Shown here piece after piece: positions 38,301 to 47,173 of a stretch of DNA of 64,000 bases. The notes beneath the pieces were generated by a model. That model did no database searches, was not told the DNA's origin, and worked only from the letters and a program-made list of their open reading frames with translations. The position numbers and the translations under genes are program-made. Source of the stretch: Andreprevotia sp. IGB-42 (GTDB taxonomy: Bacteria; Pseudomonadota; Gammaproteobacteria; Burkholderiales; Chitinibacteraceae); assembly GCF_009848685.1 (NCBI RefSeq), contig NZ_WXTX01000002.1, positions 1 to 64,000 on the forward strand. Direction: 5' to 3'. Position 1 is the first letter of the stretch. Each line of letters starts with the position of its first letter.

Positions 38301-41208
38301 CTACCGCTACCAGTCGCGGCTGAAGGAGATCGTCCGCGACAGCAAGGCTGGCGCCTTGCCGGCAGCGGCAACAGACTTGCCATTGCCGACCGATGAACCG
38401 GGCGACTTCGCGCTGGTGATCAAGGGCGCCGATGGCGCAGAGTTGAACCGCATCCAGTACACGGTGGCCGGTGCCGCCAACCTGTCGCGCTCGCTGGAGC
38501 GCAATGCGGAGCTGCAACTGACGCTGAACAAGAAGGGCTATACGCCGGGCGATACCATCGAAGTGAATATCCGTGCGCCGTATACCGGTGCCGGGCTGAT
38601 CACCATCGAGCGCGACAAGGTGTACCAGCACGTGTGGTTCAAGGCCGATACCACCAGCTCGGTGCAGAAAATCACGCTGCCCAAGGAATTTGAAGGCAAC
38701 GGTTATGTATCGGTGCAGTTCGTGCGCGATCCGGCCAGCGACGAGGTGTTCATGAGCCCGCTGTCCTATGGCGTGGCGCCATTTGCGGTGAACCTGGATG
38801 CGCGCAAGCTCAAGCTCAAGCTCGATACGCCCAAGGAAGTGAAGCCGGGCCAGAAGGTGAACTTCAATATCGCCACCGACGAGACGGCACGCGTGGCGCT
38901 GATCGCGGTGGATGAAGGCATCCTGCAGGTGGCGCGCTACAAGACGCCGGACCCGCTGGGCTTCTTCTTCCAGAAGCGCTCGCTGGACGTGAAAACCAGC
39001 CAGATTCTCGATCTGATCCTGCCGGAATTTGCCAAGCTGATGCAGGCCGCGGCGCCGGGTGGTGACGGCGAAGGCGCGCTGGGCAGGCACCTGAATCCGT
39101 TCAAGCGCAAGCACCAGCCACCGGTGGCGTACTGGTCTGGCCTCGTCGAGACCGGCCCGGCAGGCAAGGCGCTGAGCTGGACCGCGCCGGATACCTTCAA
39201 TGGCAAGCTGCGCGTGTTCGCGGTGGCGGTGTCCGCGCAGAAAATCACCGTGGAAGAGCGCGCCACGCTGGTGAAGGGCGATCTGATCCTCAGCCCCAAT
39301 GTGCCACCCGCAGTAGCGCCGGGTGATGAGTTCACCGTCAGCGTAGGGGTGTTCAACAATATGCGCAGCAAGGCCGATGTGACGCTGGCGCTGACTGCCG
39401 GGCCGGGCGTGCAGATCGTCAAGGTGGCCAGCCCGCTGTCGATTGCACCGTTGCATGAAGGCGTGGCCGAAGTGGTATTGCGCGCCACCGATACGCTGGG
39501 TGATACGCAATTGCGCTTTGCGGCCACTGCCGCGGGCGGTAAATCCGGCAAGGCGGCAGACAGCCTGTCGGTACGGCCACCGGTGGCGTACCGCACGCAG
39601 CTTACCGTGGGCAGCTTCAGCAGCAGCCCCACTGAAGTGGCGCTGGGCCGCCAGCTTTACCCGCAATACCGCAAGGTGGAAGCGGGGGTGGCCGGCTCGC
39701 CGCTGGTGTGGGCAAACGGGCTGGCAGCCTACCTGGAAGGCTACGGCTATGGCTGCACCGAGCAACTGGTGAGCAAGGCCATGCCCGCACTGTTGCTGAC
39801 TCCGGCCGGCGAGCGCGCCGCGGGCAAGCCGCTGCAGGTATTCAACAGCACGCTGCGGGTGCTGCGTGAACGGCAGAATGATGATGGTGGCTTCGGCCTC
39901 TGGGCAGCCAACCCCGTCGTGAGCAAATACGCCGCCATCTACGCGTATCACTACCTGCTGGAAGCGCGCGAACGCAGCCTGCCGGTGCCGAACGACCTGC
40001 TGCGCAGTGGCAAGGCGTGGCTGGGCGGCGTGGCCAGTGGCGAGAGCGAGGGGCTGGCCGGTGCGCGTGAACGTGCGTACGCAATCTACCTGCTGACGCG
40101 CATGGGCGACATGACCAGTGGCCAGTTGGCCGCGCTGCAGCAGGAGCTGGATGCGCGCTATGCCAAGGCGTGGCAACAGGACACCACGGCGCTGTTCGTG
40201 GCGGCCAGCTACAAGCTGCTCAAACAGGATGGGCTGGCGGACAAGCTGGTGAAGAACGTGCCATGGCTGCTGACCGGCAAGGCGGCGCGTGATGGTGATG
40301 TGTACGACGACCCGCTGTCGCACGATGCCTTCAAGCTGTACCTGCTCAGCCGTCACTTCCCGCAGCAGAAAGCACCGGCGGCAATGCTTGATGCGATGGG
40401 CAAGGTGATCAGCAGCCAGCAATACGCCACGTTCTCTGCCGCGCAAACGCTGCTGGCGCTGGATGCGTATGCGGCGCACAACAGGGATGAAGGCGGCGCG
40501 TATACGCTGGCCGAAGTCGACCGTGCCGGCAAGGCCAGCAATGTGGCTCTGCCAGCCGGGCCGCTGGGGCGTGCGCCGCTGTCTGTCACCGCCGCGCGTG
40601 CGCGCATGGGCAAGGATGGCAATGCACCGGCATGGTATGCGATTGCCGAATCCGGCTTCGATCGCAATGCGCCGACGGGCGAGGTCAAGCAGGGGCTGGA
40701 GGTGGTGCGCGAGTACCTGAGCCTGGATGGCAAGCCGCTTGCCAAGGTGAAGATCGGCGACGAATTCCTGGTACGTATCCGCTTGCGCGCCACCGAGCGT
40801 GATTCAGTCAGCCAGGTTGCCGTGGTCGACCTGTTGCCGGGCGGCGTGGAGATCGTGCCCGCGCCGCGTGATGATGCGGAAGCCGCACCGGCGGCCGCGT
40901 CCGAAGGCGAGCAGGCAGAAGGGGACGGTGGTGAAAGCGAAGGCGTTGGCGATGTGCCGTTGGCCAGCTGGCAGCCCCCGGTGGGCGTGAAAGCGCAAAC
41001 CGACTGGCAGATCGACTACCTGGAGCAGCGCGAAGACCGGTTGATCATCTATGGTAGCGCCGGCCACGATGCGGCTACCTTCGTCTACAAGCTGCGTGCC
41101 ACGCACGCCGGCAAGTTCAAGACCCCGGCGCCGTATGCCGAGGCGATGTACAACCCGCGCATGCAGGCACGCGGGGCAGTGGGTAGCCTGGAGATCGTCA
41201 AGCCTTGA
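35329..41208 (+). CDS. Bacterial alpha-2-macroglobulin (YfhM-like)
   Basis: Periplasmic protease trap thought to work with PBP1C to protect the wall. 1959 residues, longer than E. coli YfhM (~1650). Order: membrane helix (~65-85), MG domains, bait region, a conserved VDEGILQVARYKTPDP block, thioester motif GCTEQ with Cys1476, alpha/alpha terpenoid-cyclase-like domain and C-terminal MG/receptor-like domain. The usual lipobox is absent; anchoring appears to be by the N-terminal helix. A Glu/Ala/Gly-rich insert lies at ~1845-1880. Its stop overlaps pbpC. Confidence 0.94.
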   Translation: MARLAAAVHGLRAFVLTLFQWLGRGLSWLARQLFGEVNWQAPRWLQWSAAKTVQGGHWLRKHPRHGVVGALVLAALAGGGWFGWKWYQSLPKPLVSEYTVSAPAATPYDDLGKPAFQPLVIEFNESVAPLKDIGKVPKAGIALAPAMAGEWRWDSDRKLVFRPKADWPIAAEFTVTMARQGLFAPAVKLDEYETEFKSAAFTAKVDEASFYQDPRDPNLKKLVATVHFSHPVDAAKLKEQITLKLGGGLGFQDGSAAPFALSFDKLKLNAYIHSAALAIPREDTELKLILAKGIVAARGGNGTPDEITSKISVPGLYSLRFDGLGMTLVDNERFEPEQVLVFSSNVPVSDQALNGHVKAWLLPEFHPDTPKDERSQPTAWSLSRIDQASQKLMSALPLKPVPGEDEYSLQHGQKFDAPVGRYVYVKIDQGVSGFGGYQSGKESAAVFKVAPYPQAVKLLSQGALLSLNGEKKVAFVARGLPGVRIEIGRVLPNQLHHLVDQNRGDFARPDFSEEFIDGLTERLIETKPLPPGQPGKPFYDSVDLSRYLVGANGGRHGVFMLRLSPFNPKQPSQVNYEPNDSRFVLVTDLGMLSKTAVDGSRDVFVQSISTGLPVGDARVDVIGKNGLSVISAMTDATGHARLPVLKDLVREKAPLMLMVSKGDDLSFLPLYRYDRELNLSRFDVGGIENAVSAQQLSAFVFTDRGLIRPSETAHIGVIARTANWQGNLAGVPLEVEVTDPRGLTVLKDRIKLSPTGFESFDFASTDTAATGEYQVGVYLVRDDKRGEQIGNGSFKVQEFEPDRMKVTASLSKLPMEGWIRPDEVVAGVQAMQLFGAPAAGRKVEADVSLSPAIPAFAKYPDYRFSDLGSLQEPFRDQLAPATTDDKGEATLALNLTRFARATYRLHLTARVFEAGSGRGVAAETATLVSSAAFLVGVKADGPLDYVNRGSKRSASFLAIGPDLKPVAADKLSINWVERRYVSVLVKQSDGTYRYQSRLKEIVRDSKAGALPAAATDLPLPTDEPGDFALVIKGADGAELNRIQYTVAGAANLSRSLERNAELQLTLNKKGYTPGDTIEVNIRAPYTGAGLITIERDKVYQHVWFKADTTSSVQKITLPKEFEGNGYVSVQFVRDPASDEVFMSPLSYGVAPFAVNLDARKLKLKLDTPKEVKPGQKVNFNIATDETARVALIAVDEGILQVARYKTPDPLGFFFQKRSLDVKTSQILDLILPEFAKLMQAAAPGGDGEGALGRHLNPFKRKHQPPVAYWSGLVETGPAGKALSWTAPDTFNGKLRVFAVAVSAQKITVEERATLVKGDLILSPNVPPAVAPGDEFTVSVGVFNNMRSKADVTLALTAGPGVQIVKVASPLSIAPLHEGVAEVVLRATDTLGDTQLRFAATAAGGKSGKAADSLSVRPPVAYRTQLTVGSFSSSPTEVALGRQLYPQYRKVEAGVAGSPLVWANGLAAYLEGYGYGCTEQLVSKAMPALLLTPAGERAAGKPLQVFNSTLRVLRERQNDDGGFGLWAANPVVSKYAAIYAYHYLLEARERSLPVPNDLLRSGKAWLGGVASGESEGLAGARERAYAIYLLTRMGDMTSGQLAALQQELDARYAKAWQQDTTALFVAASYKLLKQDGLADKLVKNVPWLLTGKAARDGDVYDDPLSHDAFKLYLLSRHFPQQKAPAAMLDAMGKVISSQQYATFSAAQTLLALDAYAAHNRDEGGAYTLAEVDRAGKASNVALPAGPLGRAPLSVTAARARMGKDGNAPAWYAIAESGFDRNAPTGEVKQGLEVVREYLSLDGKPLAKVKIGDEFLVRIRLRATERDSVSQVAVVDLLPGGVEIVPAPRDDAEAAPAAASEGEQAEGDGGESEGVGDVPLASWQPPVGVKAQTDWQIDYLEQREDRLIIYGSAGHDAATFVYKLRATHAGKFKTPAPYAEAMYNPRMQARGAVGSLEIVKP

Positions 41209-43520
41209 TCTGGCGGTCGCGCAAGGCGGCGGGCATCCTGATCAAGGGCGCCGCCGCCTTTTTCATTGTGCTGTTGCTGCTGCGGCTGTGGCCGCACGAG
41301 CCGCTCTCTGCCGCTGTACCGGGCTCGACGGCGCTGCTGGCGCGCGACGGGCAGTTGCTGCGGCTGACGCTGGCCAGCGATGAACACTACCGGTTGTGGC
41401 TGCCGCTGGACGATATCTCGCCCACGCTCAAGAACGCAGTGCAGGTATACGAAGACCGCTGGTTCTACTGGCACCCCGGTGTAAACCCGGTAGCGCTATT
41501 GCGCGCCACCGTGGCTACCTATAGCGGGGGCAACCGCCAGGGTGCTTCGACGCTCACCATGCAGCTGGCGCGGCTCAAATACCGGCTCGATACGCGCAGC
41601 CCCGCTGGCAAGCTCAAGCAGATTGCACTCGCGCTGTGGCTGGAAGCACGCTACAGCAAGCGCGATATCCTCGATGCCTACCTGAACCTGGCGCCATATG
41701 GCCGCAATATCGCCGGCGTGGGCGCGGCCAGCCTGATCTATTTCGGCAAGCCGGCGGCGCAACTTTCGCTGCCCGAAGCGCTGACGCTGGCGGTGATTCC
41801 GCAATCTCCCAGCCGCCGCGCCGGTAGCGGTGCATCGCTGGCTGCCGCGCGGGCGCGGCTGTTTACCCGCTGGCAGACCGCCTATCCGGTCAGCGCCGGT
41901 GAAGCGCGGCTGATGACCCTGCCGTTGCCGGCGCGGCCGCTGGCGCAGCTGCCATTCCGCGCGCCGCATTTCGTGCAGCAGGTGATGGCGGAAACCACGC
42001 CACACGGCCCGTTGCGCACCACGCTGGATCTGGGCCTGCAGCAGGTGCTGGAACGGCAAGTGCGCCAGTACCTGGCACAGGTGGGCGGGCGTGGCGTGCA
42101 CAACGCGGTGGCGCTGCTGGTGGATACGCGCGACATGGGCGTGCGCGCGATGGTGGGCTCGGCCGATTATTTCGATGTCGCCATCGCCGGCCAGGTGAAT
42201 GGCAGCGATGCCAAGCGCAGCCCCGGTTCCACGCTCAAGCCCTTCCTGTATGGGCTGGCACTCGATCAGGGGCTGATCCACCCGCGCAGCATGCTCAAGG
42301 ATGCACCGACGGCGTTCGGGCCCTTCCAGCCGGAAAACTTCGATGGCCGCTTTGTCGGGCCGATTGCCGCGCAGGATGCACTGATCCGCAGCCGCAACAT
42401 CCCGGCGGTGTCGCTGGCTGGCCGGCTGAAGCGCCCCACGCTATATGACTTCCTGCATGATGCCGGCGTGGCGCAAATGAAGTCGGAGGAGCATTACGGG
42501 CTGGCGCTGACGCTGGGTGGCGGTGAAGTCACCATGCAGGAGCTGGCCGGCCTGTATGCGCTGCTGCCCAATGGTGGGGTGCTGCGGCCATTGCGCGTGG
42601 TGGAAAGCCAACCCAACATCGCCGGGCCGCAATTGCTGTCGCCGGAGGCGAGCTTCGTGGTGCTGGACATGCTGGGCCAGAACCCGCGCCCTGATGGGTT
42701 GGCACCGGCGCGCTCGCGTGGCTGGTTCACCGCGTGGAAGACGGGGACCTCATGGGGTTTCCGCGATGCGTGGACTGCCGGCGTGGTGGGCCCCTACGTG
42801 CTGGTGGTATGGCTGGGCAATTTCGACGGTGCGGGCAACCCGGCGCTGGTGGGGGTGGAAACGGCAGCGCCGCTGTATTTCCGCATTGCCGATGCCTTGA
42901 TGCTGGCCAGGCCGAACGAACCGCAATCCAGGCGCGTGCCACCAGCCGCGCTCAGGCATGTGGCGGTCTGCGCGGACAGCGGTGACCTGCCCAATGCATG
43001 GTGCCCGCGCACGGTGCCCACGTGGTTCATCCCCGGCCGCTCGCCGATCCGCGTGAGCACGCTGCACCAGCCGGTCGTGATCGACAATGCCAGCGGCAAG
43101 CCCGCATGCCCGCCGTATGATCCGGCACGCACGCATACCGAGATTTTCGAGTTCTGGGAAAGCGATATGGCGCGGCTGTTCCGCGAAGCTGGCATGCCGC
43201 GCCGCGCGCCGCCACGTGCCGAATGCGATGGCAAGCTGGCCGTTGCCGATTACCCGCCGCGCATCACCTCACCACTTACCAACGTGGCCTACACGCTGCG
43301 CTTGTCACGCCCTGAAGAAACCATTGCACTGCAGGCAGTGGCCGCTGGCGATGCGAAGACGTTGTTCTGGTTCGATAACCAGGCACTGCTGGGGCAGACT
43401 GACGCGCGCGGCAGCGGCCTGCCATGGCGGCCGATGGGCGGTGGCTGGCACCAATTGACGGTCGTGGACGACCAGGGGCGCAGTGCCAGCCGGCAATTGC
43501 AGGTGGAAATGCAACCCTGA
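41205..43520 (+). CDS. pbpC: Penicillin-binding protein 1C
   Basis: Bifunctional class A PBP. 771 residues: membrane helix (~12-28), glycosyltransferase GT51 with catalytic Glu83 in YEDRWFYWHPGVNP and GASTLTMQLARLKY, transpeptidase with Ser342-Lys345 (GSTLKPF), SRN and KTGTSWGF (~512), and the PBP1C C-terminal domain. The start is TTG 41205, whose last two bases begin the A2M stop (TTGA), with GGAGAT ~10 bases upstream. A later ATG would remove the membrane anchor. Confidence 0.95.
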   Translation: MIWRSRKAAGILIKGAAAFFIVLLLLRLWPHEPLSAAVPGSTALLARDGQLLRLTLASDEHYRLWLPLDDISPTLKNAVQVYEDRWFYWHPGVNPVALLRATVATYSGGNRQGASTLTMQLARLKYRLDTRSPAGKLKQIALALWLEARYSKRDILDAYLNLAPYGRNIAGVGAASLIYFGKPAAQLSLPEALTLAVIPQSPSRRAGSGASLAAARARLFTRWQTAYPVSAGEARLMTLPLPARPLAQLPFRAPHFVQQVMAETTPHGPLRTTLDLGLQQVLERQVRQYLAQVGGRGVHNAVALLVDTRDMGVRAMVGSADYFDVAIAGQVNGSDAKRSPGSTLKPFLYGLALDQGLIHPRSMLKDAPTAFGPFQPENFDGRFVGPIAAQDALIRSRNIPAVSLAGRLKRPTLYDFLHDAGVAQMKSEEHYGLALTLGGGEVTMQELAGLYALLPNGGVLRPLRVVESQPNIAGPQLLSPEASFVVLDMLGQNPRPDGLAPARSRGWFTAWKTGTSWGFRDAWTAGVVGPYVLVVWLGNFDGAGNPALVGVETAAPLYFRIADALMLARPNEPQSRRVPPAALRHVAVCADSGDLPNAWCPRTVPTWFIPGRSPIRVSTLHQPVVIDNASGKPACPPYDPARTHTEIFEFWESDMARLFREAGMPRRAPPRAECDGKLAVADYPPRITSPLTNVAYTLRLSRPEETIALQAVAAGDAKTLFWFDNQALLGQTDARGSGLPWRPMGGGWHQLTVVDDQGRSASRQLQVEMQP

Positions 43521-43541
43521 CCGCCACCTGGCGTACCGGGT

Positions 43542-43561
43542 TTGCCCGCGTTTTCGGGCAA
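43542..43561. other. Hairpin after pbpC
   Basis: Perfect 7-bp inverted repeat TTGCCCG/CGGGCAA with a 6-base loop, 21 bases past the pbpC stop. No T run follows, so it may be a weak or factor-assisted terminator. Confidence 0.35.
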
Positions 43562-43607
43562 GCAAAACTCGATATCGCGCAGGAGAGCACAACGCAGGTC
43601 CGCCAGC

Positions 43608-43691
43608 CGGGGCTGCCATGCCCTGTCAGCAGTGCTGTACCTGTATTTTGCGATGATCGTGATCGTGAACGGCACCAGGACACTGCTGTAG
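43608..43691 (+). pseudogene. 3' remnant of a LysE-family exporter gene
   Basis: Read from the Cys codon at 43614, the frame gives a hydrophobic tail ending ...NGTRTLL-stop that matches the end of the LysE protein at 14167 over 26 codons; I count 70 of 78 bases identical, with several silent changes. Upstream of 43608 the match is lost, no start or earlier membrane segments exist, so this is a decayed or transposed gene end. The rest of the 266-base gap holds only the hairpin at 43542. Confidence 0.75.
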
Positions 43692-43786
43692 AGCCTGTTC
43701 TGCCCGAACCGTCCTCCACAAGGGCGCCTCGCTGACGCGCGCCAGTGGCGCAGCAACCGGAAAGAAACCGGTCGGGAAGAACACTG

Positions 43787-45256
43787 TCAGTACGCTCCGC
43801 TCCCCTTCACCACCGTTTTGATGGTCTTGCAGACGATGGCCACGTCGTACCACAGGTTCCAGTTCTTCACGTACCACGCATCCAGCGCCACGCGCTCGTC
43901 ATAGCTGGTGTCATTGCGCCCGGACACCTGCCACAGGCCGGTCAGCCCCGGGCGCGCTTCCAGATAGAAATCGACCTTGTCGCCGTAGCGCTCAAGCTCT
44001 TCGGTGATGATGGGGCGCGGGCCGACCAGACTCATTTCGCCGCGCAGCACATTCCACAACTGCGGAATCTCGTCGAGGCTGGTCTTGCGCAGGAAGGCGC
44101 CGATGCGGGTGATGCGCGGGTCGTTGCGCAGCTTGAAATCCTTGTCCCACTCTTCTCGTGCATCGGCACTGCTGGACAGCAGTTTTTCCAGCACTTCCTG
44201 GCTGTTGTGCACCATGGTGCGGAATTTCCAGCATTTGAACGGCGCACCGTTCATGCCTACCCGCACATGACCGAAAAACACAGCCCCCGGGCCACCCTGG
44301 CGCTTGATCTGGATGGCGGCAAACAAGAATAGCGGTGACAGCAGCAGCAGGCCCACGCTGGCACCGAACAAGTCGAACGCACGCTTGAGCAGCGTCAGCG
44401 ATTTTACCGTCAGGTTGTTGCGTACCCGCAGCAGCAGCACTTCGTGGCTGAAAAAATGGTGCGGCACCACGCCGAACAGTGGCAGGCCGGCGATCGGCGG
44501 GATCACGTGCAAATCCTTGTAGCGCAGCGACAACTGCTCCACCTGCGGGCCGATCACACGCATCTCGTCCTGGTCTGCCGCCACCACCACGTGCGGGCGG
44601 TTGTTGCGGTCCAGCCAGCCCAGCAAGGCGTCCGGCGCAATGCTGATCACCTCGATACGGCGGCCCTTCAGATCGAACGCGGCAGGGGCATCCGGCGTGA
44701 CCGCCAAGAAGGCCTGCACGCGGAAGCCCAGCTGGCGCTCGCTCATCATCGCCAGGTAGGCATCCTGCGCATTGCTGCTGGCGCCGATGATGATGGTGGG
44801 CAATTGCCAGATACCCAGCTTCAGCAGCAGGCCACGCATCGCGCCACGCAGCCACGGCAGCAACACCAGCGCCAGCCCCCACGAGACCGGCCACAGGAAA
44901 CGCGAGATCGCAAACTTGCCCAGCAGCACCAGCATGCCGTTGAGCAAGGCAGCCAGCAGCAGCGCCCGCAGCATTTCCAGCAGCTCATCCCAGAACGGCA
45001 GGCGCAGGCTGTAGTGCCCGCGCCACCAGAACGTGGCCACGGTGATCACCGCCAGACCGGCAAAACCCGCCGCCTGCGGCTGCCCTTCCCACAGCCACCA
45101 GTTGTGGATGCTGCCGCCGAAACGGTGCGCGCGGAACAGCCACAGCAGGCCGACGGCCAGCCCGAAGGAGATCGCCAGCGCAGTAAAATCAGCCAGCGCC
45201 AGCCAGGGTTTGGCGCGCTCGGGCAGCTGCGATTTGTTGTGTTCGATTTCGGACAT
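43787..45256 (-). CDS. Undecaprenyl-phosphate sugar phosphotransferase (WbaP/WcaJ type)
   Basis: Begins polysaccharide repeat units by moving a hexose-1-phosphate to undecaprenyl phosphate at the inner membrane. The 489 residues contain four N-terminal membrane helices, a CoA-binding-like cytoplasmic domain, a fifth helix near 295 and the bacterial sugar transferase domain (KRAFDLFGAS, WKFRTM, LRKTSLDEIPQLWNV, GPRPI). The C-terminus WYDVAIVCKTIK..GSGAY is typical of WbaP, which favours galactose, but glucose is possible. Last gene of the cluster; ATG 45256 chosen with AGG upstream. Confidence 0.92.
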   Translation of the reverse strand: MSEIEHNKSQLPERAKPWLALADFTALAISFGLAVGLLWLFRAHRFGGSIHNWWLWEGQPQAAGFAGLAVITVATFWWRGHYSLRLPFWDELLEMLRALLLAALLNGMLVLLGKFAISRFLWPVSWGLALVLLPWLRGAMRGLLLKLGIWQLPTIIIGASSNAQDAYLAMMSERQLGFRVQAFLAVTPDAPAAFDLKGRRIEVISIAPDALLGWLDRNNRPHVVVAADQDEMRVIGPQVEQLSLRYKDLHVIPPIAGLPLFGVVPHHFFSHEVLLLRVRNNLTVKSLTLLKRAFDLFGASVGLLLLSPLFLFAAIQIKRQGGPGAVFFGHVRVGMNGAPFKCWKFRTMVHNSQEVLEKLLSSSADAREEWDKDFKLRNDPRITRIGAFLRKTSLDEIPQLWNVLRGEMSLVGPRPIITEELERYGDKVDFYLEARPGLTGLWQVSGRNDTSYDERVALDAWYVKNWNLWYDVAIVCKTIKTVVKGSGAY

Positions 45257-45269
45257 AAAGCCTGTTCTG

Positions 45270-46355
45270 CTAAGGGTGCAGCGCGGGCGCAATGCCATAC
45301 GCTGCGTAGAGTTTGTGCATCATTGTGCCCAGCGCATAGTGCTGCGCGGCAAACGCATGTGCTGCTGCGCCCAACTGGCGCCGCGCTGCGGCATCGGCAA
45401 TCAAAGCGTGCAGGCGGCTGGCAAACTCATCGGCACTGCGTGCAAGGTAGCCGTTCTGGCCATCGCGCACCAGATCACGATTGCCGACCACATCGGTGGC
45501 CACCACCGGCAGGCCTGCGGCCATGGCTTCGATCACCGCTACCGGCAGCCCCTCCCAGCGCGAGGTCTGGATGTAGATATCCAGCGTAGCCAGATGGTTC
45601 AGCGCCGCGCTGCGGTCCACCCAGCCGGTGAGCTGCACGCCGGCAGCCTGCAAGGCGGCCTCGCCGCTGGCATCGCCCCCGCCTATCCAGATGAACTCGA
45701 CGCCCGGCTGCGCGACGCGCGCGGCAATCCGGGCAAACAGCTCCGGATTGCGCGCCAGCGCCACGCGGCCTACGGTGCCGATGCGCACCACGCCCGGATT
45801 GCCGGGCGCGGCCGGAATGGCGGCGAGATCGACGGCATTTTCCACCACCACCACGCGCTGCGTCAGATGCTGGCGAATTTCCTGCCCTTCCGACGGCGAG
45901 CACGCCACCAGCGTGACCGGCATGCGGGCCAGCAGTTTCTCTATCGCCAGGAACACACTGTTCTTCAGGCGCCCTTCGGCACGCTGCAGGAATGACAGCC
46001 CGTGTGGCGAGAAGAAGTAGCGTGGCCCGCGCACAAACAGCCCCACCAGGCGTCCCAGCGCGCCCGCCTTGCTCGAATGCAGGTGCACGATATCGGGCTG
46101 CAGCTGCCGCAGCAGCGCGGCCAGTTGCCGGCCACAGCGCCAGTCGGCCAGCGGGCTGATAGCCCGGCCCATGCGCAGCTCCACCGTGGCAATGCGCGCA
46201 TCGAACAGGCTGCGCCAGTTGGCCGGGGTTTCCTCGCGGATGGAATGGATCAGCGTGATGCGGTGACCATCGGCTGCCTGCGCATTGGCCATCGCACACA
46301 GCATCGACAGCGTGCCGGCGCCGAACGATTCGACCACGTGCACGATGTGACTCAT
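45270..46355 (-). CDS. Glycosyltransferase family 4
   Basis: 361 residues, GT-B fold. The acceptor half begins IVHVVESFGAGT, and HLHSSKAGALGRLVG is characteristic; the donor half has IGTVGRVALARNPELF and the ExxxxGLP motif (WEGLPVAVIEAMAAG). Acts in the cytoplasm on the lipid-linked repeat unit. Overlaps the preceding GT2 gene by 4 bases (ATGA) and lies 13 bases from the initiating transferase. Confidence 0.92.
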   Translation of the reverse strand: MSHIVHVVESFGAGTLSMLCAMANAQAADGHRITLIHSIREETPANWRSLFDARIATVELRMGRAISPLADWRCGRQLAALLRQLQPDIVHLHSSKAGALGRLVGLFVRGPRYFFSPHGLSFLQRAEGRLKNSVFLAIEKLLARMPVTLVACSPSEGQEIRQHLTQRVVVVENAVDLAAIPAAPGNPGVVRIGTVGRVALARNPELFARIAARVAQPGVEFIWIGGGDASGEAALQAAGVQLTGWVDRSAALNHLATLDIYIQTSRWEGLPVAVIEAMAAGLPVVATDVVGNRDLVRDGQNGYLARSADEFASRLHALIADAAARRQLGAAAHAFAAQHYALGTMMHKLYAAYGIAPALHP

Positions 46356-47173
46356 ACGCGGCTCCGGCGCAGCCTGGACTTGAGCTTGAATACTGCCTTG
46401 TAGGGCACTGCCAGCAATGCGGCAGTACGCGCAATGCCGGCCAGCGCCGCCATGCTGCCGTCGTTATGACGGCGTTGCAGCAGCAAGCGGGATTTAAGCT
46501 GCCGGTCGCGCTTCGAATGCGAAATGCTGGCCGGGTCCAGCTCGTAGCGGATCATCACATCGGGCAGGTTGGCGGTTTCGAAGCGGTTCACGAATTCCCA
46601 GAACAGCGCGTAATCCTCTGCTGCCGGTGCATCGAGCGGATAAAGCCCGGTCTCTTGCAGCGCCGCAGCGCGAAACATCACCGCCGGATGGACGAATGCC
46701 GAATTGGCACGCATCGCCCTGCGGATATCCGCATGGGCAAACGGGTGGCGCAGCACGAACTGCTCGACCCCGAGCGGATCGACCATGCTGGCCGCACCGC
46801 CCACCAGCATGACTTTGGGGTGTGCATCCAGGAATGCCACCTGCCGGGCCAGCCGGTCCGGCACATTGAGATCGCCACAATCGAGGCGCGCCACCAGCTC
46901 GTAACCGCGCGCGTTGATCCACTGCAGGCCACTGTTGAGCGCGTGCTCGATGCCGCGGTTCTGCGGCAGGTTCAGGAAGCGCAACACGCCCTTGGCGCTG
47001 AATGCAGCGCGTGCCGATGCGTGCTCTATCGGCGCGCGGGTGCTGCCATCATCGACCACCAGTACATCGCAGACCTCGTTCCTGCCGATGGACGCAAGCG
47101 AGCGCTCCAGCGCCAGCGGGTTGTTGTAATGCGGGATCAGCACGATCACGCGCGGTTGTGGCAAATCACTCAT
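46352..47173 (-). CDS. Glycosyltransferase family 2
   Basis: 273 residues with the GT-A core: LIPHYNNPLALERSLASIG, VVDDGSTR and LDCGD in the place of the DxD motif. Closely related to the GT2 at 47864-48670 (shared NRGIEHALN-GLQ, HP-VMFR and PAAEDYA-FWEF blocks), suggesting gene duplication with the dioxygenase between. An extended frame to 47428 overlaps the dioxygenase and is not used. Confidence 0.9.
   Translation of the reverse strand: MSDLPQPRVIVLIPHYNNPLALERSLASIGRNEVCDVLVVDDGSTRAPIEHASARAAFSAKGVLRFLNLPQNRGIEHALNSGLQWINARGYELVARLDCGDLNVPDRLARQVAFLDAHPKVMLVGGAASMVDPLGVEQFVLRHPFAHADIRRAMRANSAFVHPAVMFRAAALQETGLYPLDAPAAEDYALFWEFVNRFETANLPDVMIRYELDPASISHSKRDRQLKSRLLLQRRHNDGSMAALAGIARTAALLAVPYKAVFKLKSRLRRSRV

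Noticed and set aside
37324-40479. 1051-codon open frame antisense to the A2M gene
   Set aside because: High-GC DNA leaves this phase free of stops; translation is Arg/His/Gln-rich, with no domain, while the sense strand carries a full A2M with thioester motif.
43692-45270. 12-base direct repeat AGCCTGTTCTGC on both sides of the sugar transferase gene
   Set aside because: Exact 12-mer pairs are expected by chance many times in 64 kb; no element ends, terminal inverted repeats or target-site context.
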